Positions 23,739 to 31,770 of a stretch of 35,616 nucleotides of DNA are shown in pieces; position 1 is the first letter of the stretch, and each line of letters starts with the position of its first letter. Below the pieces are notes generated by a model. That model had not been told where the DNA came from. It did no database searches and saw only the letters and a program-made list of their open reading frames with translations. The position numbers and the translations under genes are program-made. Where the stretch lies: the NCBI GenBank assembly GCA_030430615.1, contig JAUIKV010000002.1, forward strand, positions 1 to 35,616, given 5' to 3'. Source of the DNA: Bacteroidia bacterium. Lineage in GTDB: Bacteria; Bacteroidota; Bacteroidia; Flavobacteriales; Flavobacteriaceae.

Positions 23739-24235
23739 CATTTATTAAAGAAATAAACACAATAATAGACGATTGTTAATTCAAAACCATATATCCCTGA
23801 ATTTTAATTCCTTATTTATTCATTCAATTGTTAATTAAAACAACATCAAAACTGACAAAAAAATTTTGCAGATTCAGAATAAAAGACCATTTGAAAATAA
23901 TAATGACTTGAACAAATATTCTTGTTGATTATTTATTCGAAATTATCCACAGTTTTTCTTAGGTTAATAACACATTCTTTAAAGAAATTTATACCCAAAA
24001 GTTAGTTAAAATGGATGTTAACAGAGTGTGAATATCCAGAATCATAATGATGATAATAAGAGGGTTACAGTATTTGTAAGTGTTAACAATTATTCAAAAC
24101 TGATATATCAAAATTTCAACAGGAAAAATTGTTCCATAAATTAACATACTATAATACCATACCATACGACTTTAAAAATTATTTAAAAAAAATATAAATA
24201 TGATATACGTGTTGATAAGAAAGAGAAATCCGTTT
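23739..24235. other. AT-rich gene-free region with a DnaA box (candidate replication-related region)
   Basis: About 500 bp without a credible gene and markedly richer in A+T than the surroundings. It contains a perfect DnaA box TTATCCACA at 23943-23951 and two one-mismatch boxes on the other strand (24027-24035, reading ATATTCACA; 24210-24218, reading TTATCAACA). TTGTTAATT occurs at about 23774 and 23828, a TGTTAACA element lies at 24081-24088 and a TGTTAACAG at 24017-24025. A very AT-rich tract with an ATACC triple repeat lies at 24150-24205. This could be an origin or simply a regulatory spacer; the evidence is suggestive only. Confidence 0.35.
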
Positions 24236-24400
24236 TTAAACTTCAACGGATTCAGCAGTTAAGTGAATAATTGAGGCAGTGCTATCAACCTGGGAAGTTT
24301 CAACTTTTTTGAAGGTGTAGTCAATGCTCTTCTTTGTAATGAAAAGACTGATCGCGAAGATTACGGCGCAAAGAATAATTATTTTATAAATTGCCTTCAT
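24236..24400 (-). CDS. Small single-pass membrane protein (hypothetical)
   Basis: A 54-residue ORF: MKAIYKIIILCAVIFAISLF is a hydrophobic helix preceded by a lysine-containing start. It is followed by KKSIDYTFKKVETSQVDS and a short polar tail. The organisation is that of a signal-anchor mini-protein facing the periplasm. I do not recognise a family. It stands alone, divergent from rnr, inside an otherwise gene-free AT-rich stretch. Its sensible amino-acid composition against the AT-rich background argues that it is real, but no firm promoter is visible. Confidence 0.5.
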   Translation of the reverse strand: MKAIYKIIILCAVIFAISLFITKKSIDYTFKKVETSQVDSTASIIHLTAESVEV

Positions 24401-24543
24401 ATACAGTAAAGACGAAATAAATCTTAAAACGTTACAAAAATGTTAAAGAATTATTTTCCAGGGTATATACAGGGATACGAATTCAACGAAATAACATCGA
24501 AATTGGATAAATTATGAGTAATTTGCACGATTAAACAAACTCG

Positions 24544-26697
24544 ATGGGCAGGCAAAGAAAATCCAAAATAAAAAAGAAGGGAAATACAATTAAAAATCTG
24601 AATCAGAGAATTTTACAGGTTTTCTACAATAACCCAAATAAGAATTTCAACCACAAACAAATAGCTGCAAAGCTCGATATTCAGGACTCCGATGGAAGAA
24701 ACCAGATCATCAGATCCCTGAAAGAAATGGAAGCTGCAGATCGGCTTGATGAAGTAACGCGTGGAAAGTACGTTCTTGTCAAGCAAACTCATTATCACGA
24801 GGGAATTGTCGATATAACCGCACGCGGCAATGCTTACGTGGTTTGCGATGATCTTGAGCATGACGTTTATGTACCTTCCCGAAATCTGAATCATGCCCTG
24901 AACAAAGACCTGGTAAGGGTTTATGTTTATAAAAGGAGAAAAAACAGCAAGCTGGAAGGGGATATTGTAGCTATTCTGGAACGTTCAAAATATGAATACG
25001 TCGGTGTACTTCAAAAGAATAACGACTATGGCTTTGTAGTTCCAGATGATCCGAAGATGTATTCTGACATTTTCATCGGTCCCGAGAATCTGTTGGAGGC
25101 CAAGGACGGGGATAAGGTTTTGGCTAAGCTGACGGATTGGCCGCAAAAGTCGAAGAATCCTTTTGGAGAAATACTGAAAGTTCTCGGGAAACCGGGAGAT
25201 CATGATACAGAGATACACTCGATTCTTGTGGAATACGGTCTTCCGTATACGTTTCCTGATCATGTAGAAGAGTTCGCTTCGAGCATTCCCATCGAGATCA
25301 GTGAAGAAGAGGTTAGCAAAAGAAGGGACATGCGCAAGGATCTGACTTTTACGATTGACCCAACTGATGCCAAAGATTTTGACGACGCCCTTTCTTTTAA
25401 GGTTTTAAAAAATGGGAATTTTGAAGTTGGCGTCCATATTGCTGATGTTTCCCATTACGTAAAAGAGAATACGGTGTTGGAGGATGAAGCCTTCCAGCGT
25501 GCGACATCGGTGTATCTGGTCGATAGGGTAGTTCCGATGCTCCCTGAAATTCTCTCTAATAACGTTTGTTCACTAAGACCCAATGAAGAAAAGCTCACCT
25601 TTTCTGCCGTGTTTGAAATGAATCAAAAAGGTGATGTCGTTAATTCATGGTACGGAAGAACTGTCATTTATTCAGATCAAAGATTCACTTATGATCAGGC
25701 GCAGCAGATTATAACTGGAGAGTCTTTACATCAGAATGAAGCACTTAATTTTGCGATAAAGACACTCGATTCACTTGCTAAGAGGATGAGGAAAAGACGA
25801 ATGAGTCATGGTGCAATTTCTTTTGATAAGACTGAAGTGAAATTCAAGTTGGATGAGAACGCGAATCCTATTGGAGTTTTTGTCAAGGAATCGAGGGATG
25901 CCAACAAATTGATTGAAGAATTCATGCTCCTGGCAAATCGAAAAGTTGCAGAATTCATCGGGAAAAAGAAAAAAACATTTGTTTACAGGGTTCATGACGA
26001 GCCAGACATAGACAAACTGGCGGCACTTCAAGGGGTGATCACCAAGTTTGGATACAGAATTGACACCCGCTCCAGGGACACTACTTCGCAATCTTTGAAC
26101 AAGCTTCTGGCTGACGTACACGGCAAACCGGAATCGAATATGATTGAAACCCTGGCGATTCGCTCGATGAGCAAAGCTGTGTATACTACAGAGAACATTG
26201 GTCACTACGGTCTTGCTTTCGATTATTATACGCATTTCACATCTCCTATCCGGAGATATCCCGATGTCATGGCACATCGGCTTCTTCAGCATTACCTGGA
26301 CGGTGGAAAATCAGTGAAAGCAGATAAATACGAAGACAAATGCGATCACTCTTCCGAGCGCGAAATCATGGCGAGTAAGGCTGAAAGAGATTCAATCAAA
26401 TACATGCAGGTGAAATACATGCAGGATCATCCCGAACAGGAGTTTGAAGGTGTGATATCTGGTGTTACTGAATGGGGTATTTATGTAGAAATCATCGAGA
26501 ACAAGTGTGAGGGAATGGTCCGAATCAAGGACATTAGCAGTGATTATTTTATTTTCGACGAACGTCAATACGCTTTGATTGGTCAGGCCAAAAGAAAGAT
26601 GTATCAACTGGGGGATAAGGTTGTTGTGACGGTAAAGAACACGGATTTAGAGCGAAAACATCTGGATTTTAACCTGGTTGAAGACGACGAACTGTAA
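24544..26697 (+). CDS. rnr: Ribonuclease R
   Basis: Processive 3'-5' exoribonuclease that degrades structured RNA and assists rRNA and mRNA turnover; 717 residues. A lysine-rich start (MGRQRKSKIKKKG) and an HTH-like domain (HKQIAAKLDIQDSDGRNQIIRSLKEM) precede two cold-shock domains (about 80-220; VGVLQKNNDYGFVVPDD). The RNB catalytic domain (about 262-590) has the metal-binding acidic run TIDPTDAKDFDDALS. The S1 domain is at about 635-712 (FEGVISGVTEWGIYVEI). All domains are in the normal order. The 143-nt gap upstream holds only the short leader of this gene. Confidence 0.97.
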   Translation: MGRQRKSKIKKKGNTIKNLNQRILQVFYNNPNKNFNHKQIAAKLDIQDSDGRNQIIRSLKEMEAADRLDEVTRGKYVLVKQTHYHEGIVDITARGNAYVVCDDLEHDVYVPSRNLNHALNKDLVRVYVYKRRKNSKLEGDIVAILERSKYEYVGVLQKNNDYGFVVPDDPKMYSDIFIGPENLLEAKDGDKVLAKLTDWPQKSKNPFGEILKVLGKPGDHDTEIHSILVEYGLPYTFPDHVEEFASSIPIEISEEEVSKRRDMRKDLTFTIDPTDAKDFDDALSFKVLKNGNFEVGVHIADVSHYVKENTVLEDEAFQRATSVYLVDRVVPMLPEILSNNVCSLRPNEEKLTFSAVFEMNQKGDVVNSWYGRTVIYSDQRFTYDQAQQIITGESLHQNEALNFAIKTLDSLAKRMRKRRMSHGAISFDKTEVKFKLDENANPIGVFVKESRDANKLIEEFMLLANRKVAEFIGKKKKTFVYRVHDEPDIDKLAALQGVITKFGYRIDTRSRDTTSQSLNKLLADVHGKPESNMIETLAIRSMSKAVYTTENIGHYGLAFDYYTHFTSPIRRYPDVMAHRLLQHYLDGGKSVKADKYEDKCDHSSEREIMASKAERDSIKYMQVKYMQDHPEQEFEGVISGVTEWGIYVEIIENKCEGMVRIKDISSDYFIFDERQYALIGQAKRKMYQLGDKVVVTVKNTDLERKHLDFNLVEDDEL

Positions 26698-26746
26698 CAA
26701 ATGAAAAGGACTCTGGTCTAATGATTGAACAATTTAAATTGAAACG

Positions 26747-27412
26747 ATGAAGAAAGTATTAATTATGCTGTTGGTTACAACTGCAGCTTTTGCACAGGAC
26801 AGAATTGAAAAGAACCTTGGAGATTTTACTGAATTGAAAACCTACAGGGGTCTCCCGGTGGAGTTGATCAAATCAGATAATCCAAAATTGATTATCGAAG
26901 GGAATAAGGCCTCCTCGGTAACAGTGAAGAACGCCAATGGGGTTCTTAAGCTGAGTTTGAAAATTGAGAATACTTTCTCTTCGGATGAAGTCATGGTCTA
27001 TCTGCACTATAAGGATCCTGTTTCTGTGATTGACGGAAATGAAGGCTCTAATATTTATTCCAATGAGGTTATCGCGCAAGACAAAATAGTGGTGAGGGCG
27101 CAGGAAGGAGCACGAGTCAAGCTGGAACTGGACGTCAAAAACCTTGAAGTTGTAACTTCTACAGGAGGTTACGTCAATCTGAGTGGAAAGGCCGAAACCC
27201 AGGATGTGAAGGCGAATACAGGAGGTATTTACAAGGGTGCCATGTTGAAAACAGAACATACAAAGATCAATGCTGCTACAGGAGGAAATGCCGAGGTTTT
27301 TGCATCCAAAAGCGTAGATGCGAAAGCTTCAACCGCGGGAATAATTGAGATTAAAGGCGATCCCGAACAAGTGAGTCGGAAGGAGTCCACAGGTGGAAAT
27401 ATCAATGATTAA
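26747..27412 (+). CDS. GIN-domain (DUF2807) exported protein
   Basis: A 221-residue secreted or periplasmic protein. Signal peptide MKKVLIMLLVTTAAFAQ with likely cleavage after AFA. The rest is a beta-helix-like repeat fold with ladder residues (VVTSTGGYVNLSGK, DVKANTGGIYKG, INAATGGNAEVFAS, DAKASTAGIIEIKG) recurring about every 18-20 residues, as in the DUF2807 'auto-transporter adhesin head GIN' family common in Bacteroidota. There is no transporter or anchor domain, so the adhesin label is probably misleading. It lies 49 nt after rnr. The role is unknown. Confidence 0.88.
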   Translation: MKKVLIMLLVTTAAFAQDRIEKNLGDFTELKTYRGLPVELIKSDNPKLIIEGNKASSVTVKNANGVLKLSLKIENTFSSDEVMVYLHYKDPVSVIDGNEGSNIYSNEVIAQDKIVVRAQEGARVKLELDVKNLEVVTSTGGYVNLSGKAETQDVKANTGGIYKGAMLKTEHTKINAATGGNAEVFASKSVDAKASTAGIIEIKGDPEQVSRKESTGGNIND

Positions 27413-27436
27413 GACACAAAGTGTCGAATTTATTGC

Positions 27437-27444
27437 TAACTTTG
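27437..27444 (+). promoter_or_regulatory. -7 element for tatA
   Basis: TAACTTTG, full TAnnTTTG match, 19 nt before the tatA start. Confidence 0.5.
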
Positions 27445-27463
27445 TGCTTTAAATCAATGCGTA

Positions 27464-27658
27464 ATGATGTTACAGGCAATTTTTTTAGGTATGGTTGGCC
27501 CTTGGCAATGGATTATCATCGGTCTGGCCATTCTTTTGCTTTTCGGAGGAAGAAAGCTACCTGAATTGATGAAAGGGTTGGGAACGGGCATTAAAGAGTT
27601 TAAAAATGCTACCAACACCGAAGGTGATGAAAGCCCTAAAGCAGAAGAAAAGAAGTAA
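27464..27658 (+). CDS. tatA: Sec-independent protein translocase subunit TatA/E
   Basis: Pore-forming component of the twin-arginine translocation system for folded proteins; 64 residues. One N-terminal membrane helix (PWQWIIIGLAILLLFGG), the FGG-RKLPEL hinge and the amphipathic helix LMKGLGTGIKEFKNA are all diagnostic. The tail is charged and Lys-rich. Two adjacent ATGs (27464 and 27467) are possible starts. No tatC is present in the window. A strong bidirectional terminator follows. Confidence 0.96.
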   Translation: MMLQAIFLGMVGPWQWIIIGLAILLLFGGRKLPELMKGLGTGIKEFKNATNTEGDESPKAEEKK

Positions 27659-27676
27659 GTCTTCAAACGGAGATAT

Positions 27677-27714
27677 AAAAAAAGCCTCAAACGTATTCGT
27701 TTGAGGCTTTTTTT
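27677..27714. terminator. Bidirectional terminator between tatA and the SPFH gene
   Basis: A perfect 10-bp stem, GCCTCAAACG (27684-27693) and CGTTTGAGGC (27698-27707), has a 4-nt loop. It is flanked by seven A on the left and seven T on the right, serving the convergent tatA and SPFH transcripts. Confidence 0.94.
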
Positions 27715-27717
27715 ATG

Positions 27718-28626
27718 CTATTTGTTATTCTTATTGCTAGCCTCATTGATTTTGTTTGCCGCCAGCAGGGATGCGGTCATGTCGTTTAGCATGGTACTGG
27801 CAGCATTAGGATTATTGGGCAGCAATATGAGGTTGCTGCTGCTCTCCGAGCCCACGGCTTGCAAAGTGTCGTAATGCTGCGTGATTACGATCAAAGCAGA
27901 TGCCTCCTGTGGGTTTATGCCGGCCTTGTTGAGTGTGTCGACACTTTCTTCCAGGCCTTTGGCGATTTCCCGGCGTTGATCTGCGATCCCCCTACCTTGG
28001 AGCCGCTTGCTTTCCGCTTCGGCGCGAGCGCGTTCAACAATCAGAATTCTTTGCGCATCACCTTCGTGTTGAGCAGCTATTTTTTCACGCTCCGCCGCAT
28101 TGATTCTATTCATGGCTTGCTTTACTGAGTGATCCGGATCGATGTCTGTCACCAAGGCCTTAATAATATCGTATCCGTATTCCAGCATGGCCTCTTTCAA
28201 ATCTCTTTTCACTGCGAATGCGATGTCATCTTTTTTCTCGAAAACATCGTCCAGGAGCATTTTAGGGATCTCAGCGCGCACCAGGTCAAAAATATAGGCT
28301 GTCAGTTGCTCATGCGGGTTTTGAAGCTTGTAGAAAGCATCATAGACCTTTTCCCTCAGAATCTGATATTGAACGGAAATCTTCATATTGACAAAAACGT
28401 CATCCTTGGTCTTGGTTTCAACCACGACGTCGAGCTGCTGAATTCGCAAACTCAAACGAGCTGCTATTCTGTCAACGATTGGAATCTTGAATTGAAGACC
28501 GGCAAAACGTATGCTTTTGAACTTACCAAAACGTTCAATGATAAAGGCTGATTGCTGTTTTACTATAAACAACCCGAACACCAGCAAAATCAATATAAAT
28601 ACCAAAAAAGGGATCAATGTAATCAT
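27718..28626 (-). CDS. SPFH/Band 7 membrane protein (stomatin/QmcA-like)
   Basis: Membrane-scaffold protein of 302 residues. An N-terminal helix (LIPFLVFILILLVFGLFIV) is followed by the band 7 domain (QQSAFIIERFGKFKSIRFAGLQFKIPIVDRIAARLSLR to about 190). A helical, Ala/Glu-rich coiled-coil follows (AAEREKIAAQHEGDAQRILIVERARAEAESKRLQG). These proteins form oligomeric microdomains and modulate membrane proteases. No NfeD or protease partner is adjacent. The frame is open to 28653, but a promoter-like TATCTTTA on the minus strand lies just upstream of that codon, so the start at 28626 is preferred. Confidence 0.9.
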   Translation of the reverse strand: MITLIPFLVFILILLVFGLFIVKQQSAFIIERFGKFKSIRFAGLQFKIPIVDRIAARLSLRIQQLDVVVETKTKDDVFVNMKISVQYQILREKVYDAFYKLQNPHEQLTAYIFDLVRAEIPKMLLDDVFEKKDDIAFAVKRDLKEAMLEYGYDIIKALVTDIDPDHSVKQAMNRINAAEREKIAAQHEGDAQRILIVERARAEAESKRLQGRGIADQRREIAKGLEESVDTLNKAGINPQEASALIVITQHYDTLQAVGSESSSNLILLPNNPNAASTMLNDMTASLLAANKINEASNKNNK

Positions 28627-28711
28627 CAGTTGTATGGATAAAAATGAGAACACTAAAGATACGGAATTTCAAAGCAATGGCGAGTCGATTCGCCGGTGAA
28701 TGGAAATTTCC

Positions 28712-28719
28712 TATTTTTG
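28712..28719 (+). promoter_or_regulatory. -7 element for the small membrane-anchored protein gene
   Basis: TATTTTTG, full TAnnTTTG match, 17 nt before the start at 28737. It lies in the upstream in-frame extension and so supports the shorter start. Confidence 0.5.
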
Positions 28720-28736
28720 TGAACAAAGCTCTAAAT

Positions 28737-29102
28737 ATGAAAAGATTCTTAACCTACGCAGGGATATCAATTGTCATTGTTTTTCTGATCTATGTCCTGT
28801 TCATTTATTTCTTTACCTTCAGTGAAGGGTACCGGGCAGGTGAGCTCATTAAGATATCCAAGCGTGGCGTAGTCTTTAAAACCTGGGAAGGAAGACTGAG
28901 CCAGGGTGTTTCCGAGGAACAACAGTTCAATTTTTCGGTGCAGAAGAGCGACAAGGAGGTTTTGGAACAATTGAAAGCCCTTCAGGGTGAGCGCGTAAAA
29001 GTGACTTACATTGAGCGTTTTGGCACTTTTTACTGGTTGGGAGACACCAAGTACTACGTCAAAGATGTCGAAAAACTCAGTTCAAAGAAGAATCCTGAAT
29101 AG
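28737..29102 (+). CDS. Conserved membrane-anchored protein of unknown function (Bacteroidota)
   Basis: A 121-residue protein with one N-terminal helix (YAGISIVIVFLIYVLFIYFF) and a small beta-rich soluble part (SEGYRAGELIKISKRGVVFKTWEGRLSQG and VKVTYIERFGTFYWLGDTKYYVKDVE). I recognise this pattern from Bacteroidota genomes, where it is sometimes mislabelled 6-phosphogluconate dehydrogenase; the size and fold rule that out. The reading frame continues upstream to 28644, but the promoter element and hydrophobic start favour 28737. It converges with gltX, with 19 nt between stops. Confidence 0.8.
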   Translation: MKRFLTYAGISIVIVFLIYVLFIYFFTFSEGYRAGELIKISKRGVVFKTWEGRLSQGVSEEQQFNFSVQKSDKEVLEQLKALQGERVKVTYIERFGTFYWLGDTKYYVKDVEKLSSKKNPE

Positions 29103-29121
29103 CAAAAACCGCGGTAGCGAT

Positions 29122-30654
29122 CTATTCTACAGGGAGTTTCTCGGTGGCTGTTTGTATTCTTGCGATAGTTTCTTCTCTTCCAATCATTTCGCAGATGTCA
29201 AAAAGATGGGGTCCCTTTAGGGCTCCCACCAAGCTCAATCGAAAAGGCTGCATGACTTTTCCAAACCCAATCTCATTTGATGTGATCCAATTCTTAACGT
29301 GATCCTCAATGTTTTTTGAAGTGAAGTCTTCCAATTCGCTGAGAATATCGATAAGTTCATGCATAAGAGCATCTGTATCCTCTTTCCAGCCCTTTTTAGC
29401 CGCTTTTGTATCATAACTCTCAGGTGCTTTAAAGAAATAGTCGCCAAGCTCCCAAAAGTCCTTCACAAAAGTCGCACGCTCCTTGATCAGCTCTATGGCC
29501 CGGGCAACGTAGTCTTGATCAAAACCGTGACCCTTTCCGAGGTGATTTTCCAATTCGGGCATAAATGTGGCAGCAAGTATTTTGCTATCGGTATTTACCA
29601 GGTACTGGTGCTGAAACCAATTGGTCTTTTCAACGTCAAACTTGGAACCTGATTTTCCAACCTTTTTGATGTCAAAGGCCTGAATCAAATCCTCCAGGCT
29701 GAATATTTCCTGTTCGGTTCCCGGGTTCCATCCCAAAAAAGCCAGCATGTTGACAAAAGCTTCTGGAAAGTACCCGTCTTCCCTGTAGCCCCTGGAAACC
29801 TCTCCCGTTTTTTCATTGGTATAAGCTAAAGGAAACACAGGAAAACCTAATTTATCTCCGTCTCTTTTGCTCAGTTTCCCTTTTCCTGTGGGTTTAAGAA
29901 TCAAAGGCAAATGTGCGAATTCAGGAGTCTCCCATTTAAATGCTTTGTACAACAGCACATGCAGCGCGAGCGAAGGCAACCATTCCTCCCCACGTATAAC
30001 ATGGCTGATCTCCATCAGGTGATCATCCACTACGTTGGCCAGGTGATAGGTAGGCATCCCGTCTGATTTAAAAAGAATCTTGTCGTCAAGCGTATTGGTA
30101 TCGATGACGATCTTTCCGCGAATCAGATCCTGAAGCTCTAAATTCAGGTCTGTGGGGGTTTTGAAGCGGATAACATACTTTTCACCGTTCTCAATCCTTT
30201 TTTTCACCTCAACTTCACTAAGGGACAATGAGTTGACCAGTTTTTCACGATTATGCCAGTTATAGATAAAAGTCTTTCCTTTTTCCAGGTGATCCTTACG
30301 GTGAAACTCAAGTTTCTCAGCAGTGTCGAAGGCGTAATAGGCTTTACCCTCATCTACCAGTCGATCGGCGTACTGCTTGTAAATGTGCTTGCGCTCAGAT
30401 TGCCTGTAGGGACCAAAACCCTGATCTTTCCCCGGGCCTTCATCATAGGGAATTCCGCTCCAGTTAAGAGAATCAATGATGTAGTTTTCAGCATTGGCTA
30501 CATAGCGGTTCTGATCAGTGTCTTCTATTCTTAGAACAAAACTACCCTGATTCTGTTTGGCGAACAAGTAGTTGAACAAGGCGGTTCTGACACCTCCCAT
30601 GTGCAGGGGTCCTGTGGGGCTGGGAGCAAATCGAACGCGAACGGGTCTTGACAT
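29122..30654 (-). CDS. gltX: Glutamyl-tRNA synthetase
   Basis: Charges tRNA-Glu (510 residues from MSRPVRVRFAPSPTG). The HIGH-equivalent is PTGPLHMGG near residue 13-21 and the KMSKS loop is KLSKRDGD at about 258. EDTDQNRY and GMPTYHLANVVDDHLMEISHVIRGEEW are typical active-site segments. The long upstream in-frame extension (to 30756) would overlap the divergent SGNH gene and contains the promoter element TATCTTTG, so it is rejected. Confidence 0.98.
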   Translation of the reverse strand: MSRPVRVRFAPSPTGPLHMGGVRTALFNYLFAKQNQGSFVLRIEDTDQNRYVANAENYIIDSLNWSGIPYDEGPGKDQGFGPYRQSERKHIYKQYADRLVDEGKAYYAFDTAEKLEFHRKDHLEKGKTFIYNWHNREKLVNSLSLSEVEVKKRIENGEKYVIRFKTPTDLNLELQDLIRGKIVIDTNTLDDKILFKSDGMPTYHLANVVDDHLMEISHVIRGEEWLPSLALHVLLYKAFKWETPEFAHLPLILKPTGKGKLSKRDGDKLGFPVFPLAYTNEKTGEVSRGYREDGYFPEAFVNMLAFLGWNPGTEQEIFSLEDLIQAFDIKKVGKSGSKFDVEKTNWFQHQYLVNTDSKILAATFMPELENHLGKGHGFDQDYVARAIELIKERATFVKDFWELGDYFFKAPESYDTKAAKKGWKEDTDALMHELIDILSELEDFTSKNIEDHVKNWITSNEIGFGKVMQPFRLSLVGALKGPHLFDICEMIGREETIARIQTATEKLPVE

Positions 30655-30669
30655 GGTGTAAAATTTTGG

Positions 30670-30677
30670 CAAAGATA
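30670..30677 (-). promoter_or_regulatory. -7 element for gltX
   Basis: TATCTTTG on the minus strand, full TAnnTTTG match, 15 nt upstream of the gltX start at 30654. A near match TAGATTTA at 30715-30722 on the plus strand may serve the divergent SGNH gene. Confidence 0.6.
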
Positions 30678-30737
30678 GCGTCAATATTTGTTTTTTCACA
30701 GGAAGAATAAATTGTAGATTTAGACAGGTAAAGAAGT

Positions 30738-31391
30738 ATGAATTGGTTATTTTCAATAACGTGGATTTTTATCCTGTTCACCTCAGTTTATTCCCAGAAC
30801 AAGCATCAGATAATGGTTGTTAATTTTCAAAACGAAGCAAGTGTGGTCTTCATGGGAAATTCCATCATCGAAGGCTGGGAGCAGTCTGACCCCGAATTTT
30901 TCTTAAACCCCAAAATGATAAATAGAGGAATTGGAGGGCAAACGACCCCTCAGATGCTGTTGCGCTTCGAACAGGATGTTCTAAATGCGAACCCCCAGGC
31001 GGTCCTTATATTGGCCGGTACGAATGACATCGCAGGAAACACGGGTGAGATCACCCTTTTCGAGATCCGTGACAACATAGCCAAAATGGCTCAGATGGCG
31101 ATGGAGAATAATATTAAGGTTATCGTCTGTTCGGTGCTGCCCGCATTCGATTATCCCTGGAGGCCAGGTCGGCGGCCAGACCAAAAAATCCCGGAGTTAA
31201 ATGCCTTGTTAAAGGAATTGGCAGTGGAGCAAAATCTTTTTTACCTGGACTTTTTTGCTGCTATGGCTGACGAAAGAAACGGACTTCCCAAGAAATTGGC
31301 AGGGGATGGAGTTCACCCAACCCCAGAAGGATATTCGGTGATGAAGGACTTGACCGTTGAAGCACTCAAAGAACTGAAATTGCTTCCATGA
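30738..31391 (+). CDS. SGNH/GDSL-family lipase or acyl hydrolase, exported
   Basis: A 217-residue esterase-like protein with a signal peptide (MNWLFSITWIFILFTSVYSQ). SGNH blocks in order: block I VVFMGNSIIEGW with nucleophile Ser42, block II glycine in NRGIGGQTTPQML, block III Asn in LILAGTNDIAGN, and block V Asp-His in AGDGVHPTPEGY. All catalytic residues are present. Members hydrolyse acetyl or acyl groups from lipids or polysaccharides; the substrate is unknown. Its stop is immediately followed by the remnant of an outer-membrane barrel gene. Confidence 0.92.
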   Translation: MNWLFSITWIFILFTSVYSQNKHQIMVVNFQNEASVVFMGNSIIEGWEQSDPEFFLNPKMINRGIGGQTTPQMLLRFEQDVLNANPQAVLILAGTNDIAGNTGEITLFEIRDNIAKMAQMAMENNIKVIVCSVLPAFDYPWRPGRRPDQKIPELNALLKELAVEQNLFYLDFFAAMADERNGLPKKLAGDGVHPTPEGYSVMKDLTVEALKELKLLP

Positions 31392-31398
31392 GGGCTTT

Positions 31399-31689
31399 TT
31401 GCCGGTTCCGATTATTATTACAGAACCCGCGGTGGGTTTGGGGGGAGGCTTCGCTTTGGCATACTTTCACAAAAGAAAAGGGGAGCAGGGAGATCGTCCC
31501 AAAGGCCTGAGCCCAACCGTAAGCTTTGCGGCAGGTGCATACACATCAAACGACACCTGGTTTGCCGGAGGCACAGGATTTCGGTATTTCCTGGCCAAGC
31601 AGTATGGCTTGCACGCCTGAGTCGACATTTCACGTGGTCCGGAGATTTGGGCCTGGAATATTACCGTAGGGAGCTATTGGTGGAGGTGA
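31399..31689 (+). pseudogene. Remnant of an outer-membrane beta-barrel (BamA/TamA-like surface antigen) gene
   Basis: In one frame the sequence reads PVPIIITEPAVGLGGGFAL, the start motif of a family of outer-membrane barrel proteins, and continues to AGAYTSNDTWFAGGTGFRYF. After a TGA at 31618-31620, the same frame resumes with VDISRGPEIWAWNITVGSYWW, which resembles the family's C-terminal strand (GxDVARGPE-type). The signal peptide and a large central part of the barrel, probably over 150 residues, are absent, and there is no proper start codon. It therefore appears to be a gene fossil after internal deletion and a nonsense mutation. Family identity is from memory of the motifs. Confidence 0.7.
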
Positions 31690-31770
31690 TATTAGGAACA
31701 ACCGCTTTTTAACATTTCGATAAAATCGCTTTAGGGAGATTAATTGTACTTTAGGCCAAGCGATTGAAAG

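Noticed and set aside
23739-24235. Possible tRNA, CRISPR or small RNA gene in the AT-rich gap
   Set aside because: No cloverleaf, no regularly spaced repeats and no terminator hairpin could be seen by eye.
25771-26292. Open frame of about 173 codons antisense to rnr
   Set aside because: Sits within the RNB domain of RNase R; no domain or promoter of its own.
30655-30756. N-terminal extension of gltX
   Set aside because: It overlaps the divergent SGNH gene start and contains the gltX promoter element; the class I synthetase fold begins at the 30654 start.
31628-31638. TTTCACGTGG, resembling half of a parS site
   Set aside because: Only the central part matches; about six of 16 positions differ from the consensus, and it falls inside the barrel-gene remnant.
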